This document shows positions 41,084 through 50,658 of a stretch of 64,000 nt of DNA, in pieces; the first letter of the stretch is position 1; each line of letters starts with the position of its first letter. Source of the stretch: Evtepia gabavorous (GTDB lineage Bacteria > Bacillota > Clostridia > Oscillospirales > Oscillospiraceae); assembly GCF_003425665.1 (NCBI RefSeq), contig NZ_QQRQ01000006.1, forward strand, positions 58,309 to 122,308, in the 5' to 3' direction. The position numbers and the translations under genes were made by a program. The notes beneath the pieces are model-generated. The model made no database searches. It had not been told where the DNA came from and saw nothing but the letters and a program-made list of their open reading frames with translations.

Positions 41084-42523
41084 ATGATTCCATTCCTGAA
41101 GGTGAAGGGGATCCGCCAGCGGTGGCTGCTCAACAGCATCAGTATCTTGGTGATGATTCTGGTGGTGGTGGTCGCGGCGTTCTCCCTGATCATCAAGAAC
41201 TACTACGACAGCAGCATTCTCACGGACATGGAGAGCAAGGCCCGGATGGCGGCCAGTTATTTCAGCACGGAGGCCAGCAGCTACAATTACAACAGCAGCG
41301 GGGATTATCTCACCGCGGCCCAGGATTATGTCAGCTCCTTTGAGGACGGCACGCGGATTGAGCTGCAGTTTCTCAACCCCGGGGGCAAGGTGATCTACTC
41401 CTCCAACGGCCTGACCCTCTCAGGGACCATGCCGGGGACCGGGGACATCACCCAGGTGCAGAGCTACCAGGAGGTGGCCACCTGGAAGGGGGTCTCCAGC
41501 CAGACCGGCGAGCGGATCACCGCGGTCTCCGCCCCGCTGCTGTACAATGGGGAGCTGGTGGGGATCATGCGCTATGTCACCTCCATGCGGCTGGTGGACC
41601 GCCAGGTGCTGGTGATGACTCTGGTGGCGGTGATCCTGTCGGTGAGTATCCTCATTTTGGTCTATATTTCCAACATTTACTTTGTCCGCTCCATTGTGGA
41701 CCCGGTGAAAAACATCACCGGCATCGCCCGGCGGATTGCCGGGGGGAGTTATGGCATCCAAGTGGAGAAAAAGTTTGACGATGAGGTGGGCGATCTCACC
41801 GACGCCATCAACGACATGTCCCTGCGGATCAAACAGGCCGAAAGCATGAAGTCGGAGTTTATCTCCTCGGTATCCCACGAGCTGCGCACGCCCCTGACCG
41901 CCATCACCGGCTGGGCGGAGACCATTATGAGCGGCGAAGCCCGGGATGAGGGGGATGTCCGAAAGGGCATGGGGATCATCGCCAGCGAGGCCCGCCGCCT
42001 GTCGGGCATGGTGGAGGAACTGCTGGAGTTTTCCCGGATTGAGGACGGCCGTTTCACCTTGTCCGTGGAGCCCATGGATATTAAGGCGGAACTGGAGGAC
42101 GCGGTTTACACCTACCATGAGTTTCTGGCCGCGGAGGGGATTGCCGTGTACCATACCGACTGCGAGGAGGAGTTCCCCCCCATTCCAGGGGACCCCGACC
42201 GGCTGCGGCAGGTCTTCTGCAACCTGCTGGACAACGCGGCCAAGCACGGCGGGGCCGGCAAGCGGATTGACACCGCTATTTTCCCCGACGGCAATGAGGT
42301 GGTCATCACCGTCCGAGACTACGGCCCGGGCATTCCGCCGGAGGAACTGCCCAACGTCAAGTATAAGTTCTATAAGGGAAGCTCCACCGCCCGGGGCAGC
42401 GGCATCGGCCTGGCGGTGTGCGAGGAGATCGTCTCCCGGCACAATGGAGAGCTGATCATCTCCAACGCGGAGGATGAGGCCGGAGGCTGTGTGGTGGAGG
42501 TCCGCCTGCCGACTGGAACATAA
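41084..42523 (+). CDS. Sensor histidine kinase
   Basis: 479 residues. Membrane helices at about 15-36 and 178-200 flank a 140-residue outside sensor region rich in Ser, Thr and Tyr. HAMP follows (VRSIVDPVKNITGIARRI), then H-box FISSVSHELRTPLTAITGW, N-box LLDNAAKHG, and VRDYGPGIP and GSGIGLAV. The larger sensor domain separates it from the ABC-linked kinase at 32392. Ligand unknown. Confidence 0.93.
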   Translation: MIPFLKVKGIRQRWLLNSISILVMILVVVVAAFSLIIKNYYDSSILTDMESKARMAASYFSTEASSYNYNSSGDYLTAAQDYVSSFEDGTRIELQFLNPGGKVIYSSNGLTLSGTMPGTGDITQVQSYQEVATWKGVSSQTGERITAVSAPLLYNGELVGIMRYVTSMRLVDRQVLVMTLVAVILSVSILILVYISNIYFVRSIVDPVKNITGIARRIAGGSYGIQVEKKFDDEVGDLTDAINDMSLRIKQAESMKSEFISSVSHELRTPLTAITGWAETIMSGEARDEGDVRKGMGIIASEARRLSGMVEELLEFSRIEDGRFTLSVEPMDIKAELEDAVYTYHEFLAAEGIAVYHTDCEEEFPPIPGDPDRLRQVFCNLLDNAAKHGGAGKRIDTAIFPDGNEVVITVRDYGPGIPPEELPNVKYKFYKGSSTARGSGIGLAVCEEIVSRHNGELIISNAEDEAGGCVVEVRLPTGT

Positions 42524-42547
42524 GTTCGAAAAAAGAGCGCCATATTC

Positions 42548-42576
42548 TTGCATTTTTGGCTGGGGTCTGCTACAAT
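42548..42576 (+). promoter_or_regulatory. Promoter of the yqhQ-prmC-recA region
   Basis: TTGCAT (42548-42553) and TACAAT (42571-42576) at 17 bases, 38 bases before yqhQ. Confidence 0.75.
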
Positions 42577-42613
42577 CGCCCCAGAACCAAGGAAACACTG
42601 TTTAGGAGATACT

Positions 42614-43612
42614 ATGAAACAAGAAAACAACTGCGCGCTGCCCCAGGAGGGCGCGTTTCGCACCACCATCGGCGGGCAGGCGCTCATTGAGGGAATCCTC
42701 ATGCGGGGGCCGGAAAAACAGGCCATTGTGGTGCGCAACCAGGAGGGAGAACTGGAGGTCAAGGAGCAAACCCTGAAGCTCATCAAGGACCGCTATCCCA
42801 TTCTGGGGCTTCCCTTCCTCCGGGGGGTGGTAAACTTTCTGGCCTCCCTGGTGGAAGGGGTGAAGGCCCTGATGTGGTCGGCGGAATTTTACCCTGACGA
42901 GGAGGAGGAGAAGCCGCCCTCCAAGTTTGAAACCTGGCTGGAAAAGCACTTTGGCAGCGAGGGGCTGATGAAGTGGGTCATCGGTTTTTCCGTGGTGGTG
43001 GGCATTGCCTTTGCCATTGCCCTGTTTATCATCCTCCCGACGCTGGCCACCTCCGCCCTGCTGTATTTCTTTCCCGACGCCCCCATGTGGCTGCGGAACC
43101 TGCTGGAGGGTGTGCTGAAGCTGGTGATTTTTTTCCTCTATCTGTTCCTCTGCTCCCGGCTGAAGGACATTCACCGGACCTTTCAGTACCATGGGGCGGA
43201 GCACAAAACCATTTTCTGCTATGAGCGGGGCCTGGAGCTGACGGTGGAAAACGCCCGCCGGATGCCCCGGCACCATCCCCGGTGCGGTACCAGCTTTCTC
43301 TTTGTGGTGATTGTGGTGGCGGTGCTGGCCTCCTGCGTGGTCTTTGCCCTGCCGGTGGTGCGGGAGGTGGCCGCCAATCCCATTGTGCGGATTCTTCTCC
43401 ATCTGCTCCTGCTGCCCATTGTGGTGGCGGTGACCTATGAGATCAACCGCTTCATTGGCCGGCATGACAATCCGGTGACTCGGGCGCTGTCGGCGCCGGG
43501 CATGTGGATGCAGAATTTTACCACCTTCGAGCCGGATGACTCCATGCTGGAGGTGGCCATCCACGCCCTGAAGCTGGTGCTGCCCCGGGAAAAGGGGGCC
43601 GACGCCTGGTGA
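42614..43612 (+). CDS. yqhQ: DUF1385-family (YqhQ) membrane protein
   Basis: 332 residues. TTIGGQALIEGILMRGPEKQ, PFLRGVVNFLASLVEGVKAL and FQYHGAEHKTIFCYERGLEL are strict family motifs, with about four membrane helices. The family is widespread in Clostridia and Bacilli; its exact role is not settled. It precedes prmC, as in many Firmicutes. GGAG lies 7 bases before the ATG at 42614. Confidence 0.9.
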   Translation: MKQENNCALPQEGAFRTTIGGQALIEGILMRGPEKQAIVVRNQEGELEVKEQTLKLIKDRYPILGLPFLRGVVNFLASLVEGVKALMWSAEFYPDEEEEKPPSKFETWLEKHFGSEGLMKWVIGFSVVVGIAFAIALFIILPTLATSALLYFFPDAPMWLRNLLEGVLKLVIFFLYLFLCSRLKDIHRTFQYHGAEHKTIFCYERGLELTVENARRMPRHHPRCGTSFLFVVIVVAVLASCVVFALPVVREVAANPIVRILLHLLLLPIVVAVTYEINRFIGRHDNPVTRALSAPGMWMQNFTTFEPDDSMLEVAIHALKLVLPREKGADAW

Positions 43613-43676
43613 GGCCGGGCAGATTTGGTTCCAAGGAAAGGATTCTTTGAAAAATGATTGATTGGGGTGGAGATGT

Positions 43677-44588
43677 GTGGCGATCACCTACCATGATTTG
43701 TATTTGAAGACCCGGATGGCGCTCTCGTCAGCGGGGATCGAGGCCGCCCAGCTGGAGGCCCGGGAGATCCTTTGCGCCGCGGCGGAAAAGACTGCGGAGG
43801 AACTCTATCGAGACATTTCTTTGTATACCACAGACGCCATCGCGGAGAAAACGGAGGCCCTTCAGGCCCGGCGTCTGGCCGGGGAACCCATTGCCTATCT
43901 TTTGGGGGAGTGGTCCTTCTGCGGTCTGCCGTTTTTCGTCTCCCCGGCCGCGCTGATTCCCCGGGTGGACACGGAGATGCTGGCCCAGCTGGCCATGAAC
44001 CGCCTGAAGGAGCACCCCGGCCATACCCGGATTCTGGACCTGTGCGCGGGGACGGGCTGCGTGGGCCTGACAGCCGCGGCGCTGCTGAAGAATACCCGGG
44101 CGGTGCTGGTGGACCTCTCCGACGGGGCACTGGACCTGTGCAAGCGGAACATCCGGCGGCATAAACTCACCGGCCGGGCGGTTTCCCTTAAGGGAGACGC
44201 GCTGCAGGCCCCCAGCCATGCCCTGGGACAGTTTGACGTGCTGGTGTGCAACCCGCCTTACATTCCCACCGGGGACCTGGCGGCCCTGGATACCTCGGTC
44301 AAAGATTTTGAGCCGCTGCTGGCCTTGGACGGCGGGGAGGACGGCCTGGATTTTTACCGGGGCATTACAGAGCTGTGGCAGCCGGCGCTGAAGCCCGGCG
44401 GCCATCTCCTCTATGAGGTAGGCATCGGCCAGGCGGAGAAGGTGGCCTGGCTGCTGGTGAAAGCTGGCTACGAGAACATCCGCATCACCCGGGACACTGG
44501 CGGCATTGATCGGGTGGTGGAGGGCCAGCGGCCCAAGGAGCGGGAGATTCCCGATATGCTCCACGAGACCATGGAGGAGGACGTGTAA
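43677..44588 (+). CDS. prmC: Peptide chain release factor N5-glutamine methyltransferase
   Basis: 303 residues from GTG 43677. The N-terminal helical domain is followed by [27 protein letters not shown] (SAM motif I) and the glutamine-binding [11 protein letters not shown]. It methylates the GGQ glutamine of release factors. Start uncertain: GTG at 43677 has GGTGGAG close by, TTG at 43662 gives five more residues. Two bases separate it from recA. Confidence 0.9.
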   Translation: MAITYHDLYLKTRMALSSAGIEAAQLEAREILCAAAEKTAEELYRDISLYTTDAIAEKTEALQARRLAGEPIAYLLGEWSFCGLPFFVSPAALIPRVDTEMLAQLAMNRLKEHPGHTRILDLCAGTGCVGLTAAALLKNTRAVLVDLSDGALDLCKRNIRRHKLTGRAVSLKGDALQAPSHALGQFDVLVCNPPYIPTGDLAALDTSVKDFEPLLALDGGEDGLDFYRGITELWQPALKPGGHLLYEVGIGQAEKVAWLLVKAGYENIRITRDTGGIDRVVEGQRPKEREIPDMLHETMEEDV

Positions 44589-44590
44589 CA

Positions 44591-45760
44591 ATGGCAGAGA
44601 AAAAGAAAATGATGGAGTCCGCGGCCCCTGCCGCGGACAAGAAGAAGGCACTGGAAACCGCCATGGCGCAGATTGAGAAGACCTATGGCAAGGGGGCCAT
44701 CATGCGCCTGGGCACCAACACCCGGGTGGTGGTGGAGAGCATTCCCACCGGCTCGGTGGCCCTGGACCTGGCGTTGGGCATCGGCGGGGTTCCCCGGGGG
44801 CGGATCATTGAGATCTATGGGCCGGAATCCTCCGGCAAAACCACCCTGGCCCTGCACATCGCGGCAGAGGCCCAGAAGCGGGGGGGCGAGGTGGCCTTCA
44901 TCGACGCGGAGCACGCTCTGGACCCCACCTATGCCCGGGCCCTGGGGGTGGACATTGATAATATGCTGATCTCCCAGCCGGACACGGGAGAGCAGGGCCT
45001 GGAGATCTGTGAGGCCCTGGTGCGCTCTGGGGCCCTGGACGTGATTGTGGTGGACTCCGTGGCCGCCCTGGTTCCCCGGGCGGAAATTGAGGGGGACATG
45101 GGGGACGCCCACGTGGGCCTGCTGGCCCGGCTGATGAGCCAGGCCCTGCGGAAGCTGGCCGGTTCCATTTCCAAGACCAACTGTGTGGTCATCTTCATCA
45201 ACCAGCTCCGGGAAAAGGTGGGGGTGATGTACGGCAACCCTGAGGTCACCACCGGCGGCCGGGCCTTGAAATTCTACTCCTCTGTGCGGATGGAGGTGCG
45301 CCGGGTGGAGCCCATTAAGGCGGGCAGTGAGATCATCGGCAACCGGACCCGGGCGAAGGTGGTAAAAAACAAGGTGGCTCCCCCCTTCCGGGAGGCGGAA
45401 TTTGACATCATGTACGGGGAGGGAATCTCCAAGTATGGCGAGCTGGTGGACCTGGCGGTGAAGCTGGACATCATCCAGAAAAGCGGCTCCTGGTTCTCCA
45501 TGGGAGAGGAGCGGATTGGTCAGGGCAAGGACGCTGCCAAGCAGTACCTGCGGGACAACCCGGAAATCTGCGAGCGGGTGGAGGCGGAAATCCGTCAGAA
45601 CTCCTTTAAGCTCCTGTCCAACCAGGCCCAGGCGGCGGCCCGGGCGGCCGGACGGGCCCCCCAGGAGGCGGTGGTCCACAGCGCCCAGCCCGCCGCGGCG
45701 CCGGCAGCGCCCAAAGGGATCGACGTAAGCGCCGACGACTTTGACGACGATGAGGATTGA
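44591..45760 (+). CDS. recA: Recombinase RecA
   Basis: 389 residues. Walker [10 protein letters not shown], Walker [12 protein letters not shown]1 [21 protein letters not shown]2 [14 protein letters not shown], and a long Ala/Pro-rich, acidic tail (DDFDDDED). It catalyses strand exchange and triggers LexA self-cleavage. The tail is longer than average. Overlaps recX, its modulator. I see no LexA box directly before it, fitting an internal operon position. Confidence 0.99.
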   Translation: MAEKKKMMESAAPAADKKKALETAMAQIEKTYGKGAIMRLGTNTRVVVESIPTGSVALDLALGIGGVPRGRIIEIYGPESSGKTTLALHIAAEAQKRGGEVAFIDAEHALDPTYARALGVDIDNMLISQPDTGEQGLEICEALVRSGALDVIVVDSVAALVPRAEIEGDMGDAHVGLLARLMSQALRKLAGSISKTNCVVIFINQLREKVGVMYGNPEVTTGGRALKFYSSVRMEVRRVEPIKAGSEIIGNRTRAKVVKNKVAPPFREAEFDIMYGEGISKYGELVDLAVKLDIIQKSGSWFSMGEERIGQGKDAAKQYLRDNPEICERVEAEIRQNSFKLLSNQAQAAARAAGRAPQEAVVHSAQPAAAPAAPKGIDVSADDFDDDED

Positions 45761-46358
45761 GCGCCTGCTCCCCCCGGCCCAGCCAGGCAGACCCTGGACT
45801 GTGGTACTGGAGGGGGGAGATGCCCTCCGGGTCCCAGAGGGGACGGTGGCGGCATTTTCCCTCTACGATGGTCTGACCCTGGAGGAGGAGCGGCTGGCGG
45901 AACTGAAGTCTGCGGCCTTCGTGGCCACCCTGCGGGAAAGAACGGTTGCCCTCCTCTCTGCCCGGATGCTTTCCGCCGGCCAGCTCCAGGAGAAGCTGAT
46001 GGCCAAGGGCGCCACGGACCGCCAGGCGGCGGAGGTGGTGGCCTGGGCCCTGGAGATCGGCCTGCTCAATGAGGAAGAATATGCCAAGATCCTGGCCCGG
46101 CACTATCAGGCCAGGGGGTATGGCATATATAAAATCAAAGACGAACTGTACCGCCGCCAGGTTCCCCGCCGGTATTGGGAGCAGGCCCTGGCGGAACTGG
46201 AGGACCCGGAGGAATTCATTGACGCCTTTCTCGCCCGGAAAGTCCAGGACCCCGGGGACAGGAAACAGATCAAAAAAGCCTCAGACGCCTTGGTGCGCCG
46301 GGGCTTTTCCTGGCGTCAGGTGTCTGAGGGGGTTGCCCGCCTGCGCTGGGGGGATTGA
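45750..46358 (+). CDS. recX: RecA regulator RecX
   Basis: 202 residues made of repeated three-helix units: [59 protein letters not shown] and a last unit ending in RLRWGD. RecX binds the RecA filament and limits it. ATG at 45750 lies inside the recA end (11-base overlap). Confidence 0.9.
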   Translation: MRIERLLPPAQPGRPWTVVLEGGDALRVPEGTVAAFSLYDGLTLEEERLAELKSAAFVATLRERTVALLSARMLSAGQLQEKLMAKGATDRQAAEVVAWALEIGLLNEEEYAKILARHYQARGYGIYKIKDELYRRQVPRRYWEQALAELEDPEEFIDAFLARKVQDPGDRKQIKKASDALVRRGFSWRQVSEGVARLRWGD

Positions 46359-46406
46359 CGGTCCCTGGTCTGGAACGGGCCCAAACGCGACGGAGAGGAG
46401 AAGACC

Positions 46407-47744
46407 ATGAAAGTAGGATTTATTTCCCTTGGCTGTGCCAAGAATCAGGTAAACTGTGAGCAGATGATTTGGCAGACCTACGAGGCCGGCTATGAGGTGG
46501 CCTTAGGCGCTGCGGGCTGTGATGTGGCGGTGGTCAACACCTGCGGCTTTCTCCAGGAGGCCCGGGAGGAGGCCCTGGCGGAGATTCAGAAGCTGGTGGA
46601 GCAAAAACAGGCCGGTCAGCTGCAAAAGATTCTGGTCACTGGCTGCATGGCCCAGTGGTGGCGGGACCAGCTGGCCCAGCGCTGTCCCCAGGCCGACGGC
46701 TTTGTGGGGGTGAGCGGCTATGAGAACCTGCCCCAGGTTATTGACCAGGCCCTCCGAGGGGAGCACCCGGCGCTGTTTGGGGACATTGACGCACCCATTC
46801 CCGAGACCGACCGGGTGGTCTGCACCTCGGACTACTGGGCCTGGCTGCGGATTGCGGAGGGCTGCGACAACCGCTGCGCCTACTGCATCATCCCCATGAT
46901 CCGGGGAAGGTTCCGCAGCCGCCCGGAAGAGGCCATTCTGGCCGAGGCGGAAAACTTGGCCCAGGCGGGAATGAAGGAGCTCATTGTGGTGGCCCAGGAC
47001 ATCACCCGGTATGGCCTGGACCTCTATGGCCGGCGCACCCTGGCACAGCTGCTGCCCAAGCTCTGCGCCATTGAGGGCATCCAGTGGGTCCGGCTCCATT
47101 ACCTCTATCCCGATGAGATCACCGACGAGCTCATAGATGTCATCGCCCGGGAACCGAAGATCGTGAAGTATTTGGATATTCCCATCCAGCATATCAGCGA
47201 CCGGGTCCTCCGCGCCATGCATCGCCGGGGGACGGGGCAGGAGATTCGCACGCTCTTTCGAAAGCTGCGGGAGAGAATCCCCGGCCTGGTCCTGCGCACC
47301 AGTTTGATCGCAGGATTTCCGGGGGAGACAGAGGAGGAGTTCGAAGAACTTTGTGAATTCCTGCTGGCCTTCCGGGTGGAGCGGGCGGGGGTTTTCCCCT
47401 ACTCCCCCGAGCCGGGCAGTGCGGCGGCGGCCTTCCCCGACCAGGTGGACGAGGATGTGAAGCGCCGCCGGGTGGAACTGCTCACCGATCTGCAAATGCG
47501 GATTGTGGACGACTACTGCGCCGCGATGGTGGGCAAAGTGCTCACGGTGTTGTGTGAGGGCTATGATGAGGAGACCGAGCTTTTCTTTGGCCGGGGAGAG
47601 GCGGACTCCCCGGGGATTGACGGACTGATCCACTTTGAAGGAGAGGAAGGGGGCGTCCGCCCGGGCGAATTCTATTCCGTGAAAATCACCAACACCTATG
47701 ACGGGGAACTGGTGGGTGTGCTGTATGAGGAGGAAGAGGCATGA
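46407..47744 (+). CDS. rimO: Ribosomal protein S12 methylthiotransferase
   Basis: 445 residues. The UPF0004 domain carries three Cys (LGCAKNQVNCE, NTCGFL, TGCMAQ); the radical SAM core holds EGCDNRCAYCIIPMIRGRFR; a TRAM domain closes the protein. RimO adds a methylthio group to Asp88 of S12 using two iron-sulfur clusters. AGAGGAGAAG precedes the ATG. Overlaps pgsA by 4 bases. Confidence 0.96.
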   Translation: MKVGFISLGCAKNQVNCEQMIWQTYEAGYEVALGAAGCDVAVVNTCGFLQEAREEALAEIQKLVEQKQAGQLQKILVTGCMAQWWRDQLAQRCPQADGFVGVSGYENLPQVIDQALRGEHPALFGDIDAPIPETDRVVCTSDYWAWLRIAEGCDNRCAYCIIPMIRGRFRSRPEEAILAEAENLAQAGMKELIVVAQDITRYGLDLYGRRTLAQLLPKLCAIEGIQWVRLHYLYPDEITDELIDVIAREPKIVKYLDIPIQHISDRVLRAMHRRGTGQEIRTLFRKLRERIPGLVLRTSLIAGFPGETEEEFEELCEFLLAFRVERAGVFPYSPEPGSAAAAFPDQVDEDVKRRRVELLTDLQMRIVDDYCAAMVGKVLTVLCEGYDEETELFFGRGEADSPGIDGLIHFEGEEGGVRPGEFYSVKITNTYDGELVGVLYEEEEA

Positions 47745-48268
47745 ACACGGCGAATAAACTGACCCTTTGCCGGGTGGTGATGATCCCCATCTTCATCGTC
47801 CTGCTCTATCTGGAGTTTGCCGGCCATCTGTGGGTGGCTCTGGCAGTGTTTATCCTGGCCAGTGTCACCGACTTTGTGGACGGATATGTGGCCCGGCACT
47901 ACGACCAGGTCACCGACTTTGGTAAATTTATGGACCCCCTGGCGGATAAGCTCTTGGTGATGTCCGCTATGGTCTGGTTTGTGGAAGTGGGTTGGATGCC
48001 TGCGTGGGCATTCTTTATCGTGATTGCCCGGGAACTGGCGGTTACCGGATTGCGCCTGGTGGCGGTGGAGCAGGGGCTGGTCATTGCCGCCGGCAAGTCT
48101 GGAAAGGTAAAAACTGCCTCCACCATGGTCTGTATCTGCTTGCTGCTGGCCATTCCCAACGAGACTCTCCGGCTGGTCTGTGTGGCGGTCATTCTGGTGA
48201 CGACGGTCTACTCCGGGGTGGAGTATTTTGTGAAGAACCGGCAGGTTATTTTGAATGGGAATATGTGA
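47741..48268 (+). CDS. pgsA: CDP-diacylglycerol-glycerol-3-phosphate 3-phosphatidyltransferase
   Basis: 175 residues with four to five membrane helices. The CDP-alcohol phosphotransferase motif is intact: DFVDGYVAR then FGKFMDPLADK (D-x2-DG-x2-AR-x8-G-x3-D-x3-D). It makes phosphatidylglycerophosphate, the precursor of phosphatidylglycerol. Coupled to rimO by ATGA. Confidence 0.95.
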   Translation: MNTANKLTLCRVVMIPIFIVLLYLEFAGHLWVALAVFILASVTDFVDGYVARHYDQVTDFGKFMDPLADKLLVMSAMVWFVEVGWMPAWAFFIVIARELAVTGLRLVAVEQGLVIAAGKSGKVKTASTMVCICLLLAIPNETLRLVCVAVILVTTVYSGVEYFVKNRQVILNGNM

Positions 48269-48357
48269 AAGCCGTCCTGAGACGGGATGGAAGCGCAGCC
48301 GCCTCCCCCTTTCGTGCCCCGGCGCGGACACGAGAGGGAGAGGCGGCTGGCGGTTTG

Positions 48358-48388
48358 AGAGGGGGGCTGGGCGAGCCCTCTTTTTTTA
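48358..48388 (+). terminator. Terminator after pgsA
   Basis: AGAGGGGGGCT pairs with AGCCCTCT around GGGCG, then seven T. A larger GC hairpin (48296-48353) precedes it. Confidence 0.85.
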
Positions 48389-48525
48389 TGTTCTAATCTC
48401 AATTTCCTCTTGCAATTTATAAAATATAGAGTAAAAATAAGAATCAGGCCAAGAAGAATGCTTTTCTTAATAGTTACTTTTGCGCACCTGTAAGCGGCGA
48501 AAGCGGGGCGGAGAGAGGGAGAAGG

Positions 48526-48551
48526 TCCCCCGGCACAGGTGCGCCGGGGGA
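48526..48551 (-). terminator. Hairpin after the first Spo0A-C-like gene
   Basis: TCCCCCGGC and GCCGGGGGA form a 9-pair stem 19 bases beyond the stop codon at 48570. No clear T-run. The stretch 48389-48525 is AT-rich and shows no gene. Confidence 0.5.
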
Positions 48552-48569
48552 TTGGAGAATGGAAACGGG

Positions 48570-48908
48570 TTAGACGGAGGATTTTTTCCGTTTCTCAGCC
48601 TCCCGTGCGATGATCTCAATAAACTCAGAGACCTTGGGGTAGGTAAAGAGCGTATAGCCTGCCATTTCCCGGAGCTTGGCAGGGTCCTTCCGCCAGGCCT
48701 GCTGGATGATGGTGCGGATGTTCCGTTCCACGTTGTCGGAGGTACAGCGGCAGCGTTTTGCCGCGGGTTTATAAATTTCGTCGATCACGGCGGAGAGTCG
48801 GTTGGGGTCTTCCAGGTAGAGCTCGACGGAAGCCACGAGCATGGGAAAGCCCGCGTAGCGAGGGGTTACGCCAAAGGGCCGCATGATGTCTTGGATGATC
48901 GCATTCAT
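48570..48908 (-). CDS. Receiver-less Spo0A C-terminal domain protein (copy 1)
   Basis: 112 residues matching only the DNA-binding effector domain of Spo0A: IIQDIMRPFGVTPRYAGFPM, a helix with YKPAAKRCRCTSDNVERNIR (recognition helix region VERxIRxxIxxAW), TIIQQAWRK, and SEFIEIIA near the end. There is no phospho-receiver, so activity cannot follow the phosphorelay directly. AAAGGAG precedes the ATG. It shares an operon with a second copy and a short ORF. It could modulate Spo0A targets or replace it at some sites. Confidence 0.85.
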   Translation of the reverse strand: MNAIIQDIMRPFGVTPRYAGFPMLVASVELYLEDPNRLSAVIDEIYKPAAKRCRCTSDNVERNIRTIIQQAWRKDPAKLREMAGYTLFTYPKVSEFIEIIAREAEKRKKSSV

Positions 48909-48965
48909 AACAGTGTCTCCTTTGTGAAATATAGATTTGGCATTTAGAAAGAAGAAAATAAACCG

Positions 48966-49037
48966 TTATGCACGATTTGGTGGGGGAAATACCCGGTTAT
49001 ATGCCATGGTGAAGGGCGGGGAAATGTAGTGGCTCAC
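48966..49037 (-). CDS. Candidate small protein, 23 residues
   Basis: GTG at 49037 is preceded by AAAGGAGGTGATTC, an almost complete anti-16S complement, 4-9 bases away; the ORF ends with TAA at 48966. The peptide begins MSHYISPPFTMAYNR and is Pro-rich, with no signal peptide. It is placed between the two Spo0A-C genes on the same strand. The perfect ribosome site is the main evidence. Confidence 0.4.
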   Translation of the reverse strand: MSHYISPPFTMAYNRVFPPPNRA

Positions 49038-49079
49038 AACGAATCACCTCCTTTCCAAAGGGGGTCTCTGCCCAACCGG

Positions 49080-49433
49080 TTAGCCGGCGTTGGTACCTTG
49101 GATGGGGAGCATGGCTTTTTTCAGGTGGGAGACCATGATTTGCAGAAAGTCAGAGACAGAGGGCGGCGCGAGCAAAGGGTATTCTGACAAGGCCTGGAGC
49201 CCCGGCCGGTTGACTTTCCAGGCGTGGTGGATCACGGTACGGATGTTTCGCTCCACATCGGACCGGTTGCATCCGTGCAGCTCCGCGGTCTCCCAGTAGA
49301 CCTCCTTGGTGACCGAGCGCAGGCGGCTGGGGCGCTCGAAGCAGAGGCTGATGGCTGTGACAGCGAGGGAAAACCCAGCATACTTCTCTGTGATCCCCAG
49401 ACTTCTCAATGTACTTTGCAGAATGAGCTTCAT
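49080..49433 (-). CDS. Receiver-less Spo0A C-terminal domain protein (copy 2)
   Basis: 117 residues. LILQSTLRSLGITEKYAGFS, YWETAELHGCNRSDVERNIR, TVIHHAWKVNRPG and VSDFLQIMVSHL follow the Spo0A-C helices. Similar to copy 1 in the recognition-helix region (DVERNIRTxI) but clearly diverged elsewhere, so the duplication is not recent. ATG at 49433 follows AAGGAGG by 8 bases. First gene of the operon, with 0A-like boxes upstream. Confidence 0.85.
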   Translation of the reverse strand: MKLILQSTLRSLGITEKYAGFSLAVTAISLCFERPSRLRSVTKEVYWETAELHGCNRSDVERNIRTVIHHAWKVNRPGLQALSEYPLLAPPSVSDFLQIMVSHLKKAMLPIQGTNAG

Positions 49434-49468
49434 TAACAAAACCTCCTTGTTAGTTGGTAATTAAATCA

Positions 49469-49523
49469 TACGACAAATTCCAACAAAAATGTCAAAAACG
49501 ACTATTTTGGACATAATTCGACA
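49469..49523 (-). promoter_or_regulatory. Promoter region with 0A-like boxes
   Basis: TTCGACA (49517-49523) is a perfect 0A box. TACGACA (49469-49475) has one mismatch, and TGTCAAA (49490-49496), also one mismatch in the opposite sense, provides a TTGACA -35 on the minus strand. TATGAT lies 19 bases after that -35. Three such heptamers in 55 bases before genes with Spo0A-type DNA-binding domains suggest Spo0A control or autoregulation. Confidence 0.6.
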
Positions 49524-49549
49524 CATAGAAAGCTTGCAAAACAGAAAAT

Positions 49550-49572
49550 CCCCTGACGCAGCACGTCAGGGG
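49550..49572. terminator. Isolated hairpin, 9-pair stem
   Basis: CCCCTGACG pairs with CGTCAGGGG; the minus strand continues GATTTTCTG. It could end a transcript from the right, but no minus-strand gene is visible there. It may insulate the two divergent units. Confidence 0.4.
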
Positions 49573-49610
49573 AAGGGAAGAAAGGGGATCGGGGAAGGGA
49601 AAGGCCCCTC

Positions 49611-49639
49611 TTGACACCTTCGATGGGGCATGGTAATAT
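49611..49639 (+). promoter_or_regulatory. Promoter of cysE-cysS
   Basis: TTGACA (49611-49616) and TAATAT (49634-49639) at exactly 17 bases. Confidence 0.88.
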
Positions 49640-49649
49640 ACTACTACCA

Positions 49650-49891
49650 TAGTAAGATGGAAAACTTTATCTCGTGTGGAACGGGAAGAGTACCCTGTCA
49701 GATCCGGACAGAGAGGGGCGGCCACCGACTGCAAGCCGCCCTGCGGGGAGGGAGGGGAACGTGCGCCCGGGAGCGAGAGGGATGCAGATGCCCTCCGGTT
49801 TGGCACCGTTACCGGCCCTTTGAGTGAGAAACAAGAGTGGAACCGCGGTAGACATCGCCTCTTGACCCTGGGGGTCGGGCGGTGTTTTTTC
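49650..49891 (+). promoter_or_regulatory. T-box leader of cysE-cysS
   Basis: The T-box sequence AGAGTGGAACCGCGG (49834-49848) is followed by the terminator stem ACATCGCC with GGGCGGTGT and six T (ending 49891). An AGTA element near 49688 begins the stem I region. TGC triplets in the later part of stem I could serve as the Cys specifier; I could not fix which. Uncharged tRNA-Cys should stabilise the antiterminator and allow transcription of Cys synthesis and charging genes. Confidence 0.92.
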
Positions 49892-49974
49892 TATGCGGTT
49901 TTCCGTCCCCTTTGGGGCGGCGCGGGCATAGCATGCTATGGTATTTGCTGAAATTTTTTGTGAGGTGACCGGAA

Positions 49975-50658
49975 ATGTCCCATCTGAGTGAAACCCTGGC
50001 GGCCTATCAGGCCCGAGACCCGGCGGCCCGGAGTAAATTGGAGATCTTCCTTCTTTACCCCGGGGTCCATGCCACCCTTTACCATCAGGCGGCCCATTTC
50101 TGTTACTGTCACAAGATGAAATTTTTGGCCCGGACCATCTCCCAATGGAGCCGGTTCTGGACGGGGATTGAGATCCACCCGGGGGCGAAGATCGGACGCC
50201 GGCTGGTCATCGACCACGGCATGGGCATCGTCATTGGCGAGACAGCTGAGGTGGGGGACGACTGCCTGATCTACCACGGGGTCACCCTGGGCGGCACCGG
50301 AAAGGACCAGGGAAAACGCCACCCCACCATTGGCAACAATGTGCTCTTGTCCACCGGGTCTAAGGTGCTGGGGCCCTTTAAGGTGGGGGATGGCGCCCGC
50401 ATCGCGGCCAACGCGGTGGTGCTGAAGGAAATCCCGGAGAATGCCACCGCCGTGGGCGTTCCCGCCCGGGTGGTTCGCATCGCGGGGGAGAAGACCAACT
50501 TTGTGGGGGATGTGGACCAGGTCAGCGTGACCGATCCCGTCCAAAAGGAGCTGGAGGCCATCAACTCCCGCCTGACCTGGCTGGAGAACTATTTAGACCG
50601 CACCCATCAACCGGAAGAGAAGAAAGACAGGAAGGAGAACCAACATGAAGCTGTTTAA
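49975..50658 (+). CDS. cysE: Serine O-acetyltransferase
   Basis: 227 residues. N-terminal helices ([20 protein letters not shown]), then left-handed beta-helix hexapeptide repeats with [39 protein letters not shown] and GVPARVV. It makes O-acetylserine from serine and acetyl-CoA, the first step to cysteine. A charged C-terminal tail runs into cysS, overlapping it by 14 bases. Confidence 0.97.
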   Translation: MSHLSETLAAYQARDPAARSKLEIFLLYPGVHATLYHQAAHFCYCHKMKFLARTISQWSRFWTGIEIHPGAKIGRRLVIDHGMGIVIGETAEVGDDCLIYHGVTLGGTGKDQGKRHPTIGNNVLLSTGSKVLGPFKVGDGARIAANAVVLKEIPENATAVGVPARVVRIAGEKTNFVGDVDQVSVTDPVQKELEAINSRLTWLENYLDRTHQPEEKKDRKENQHEAV

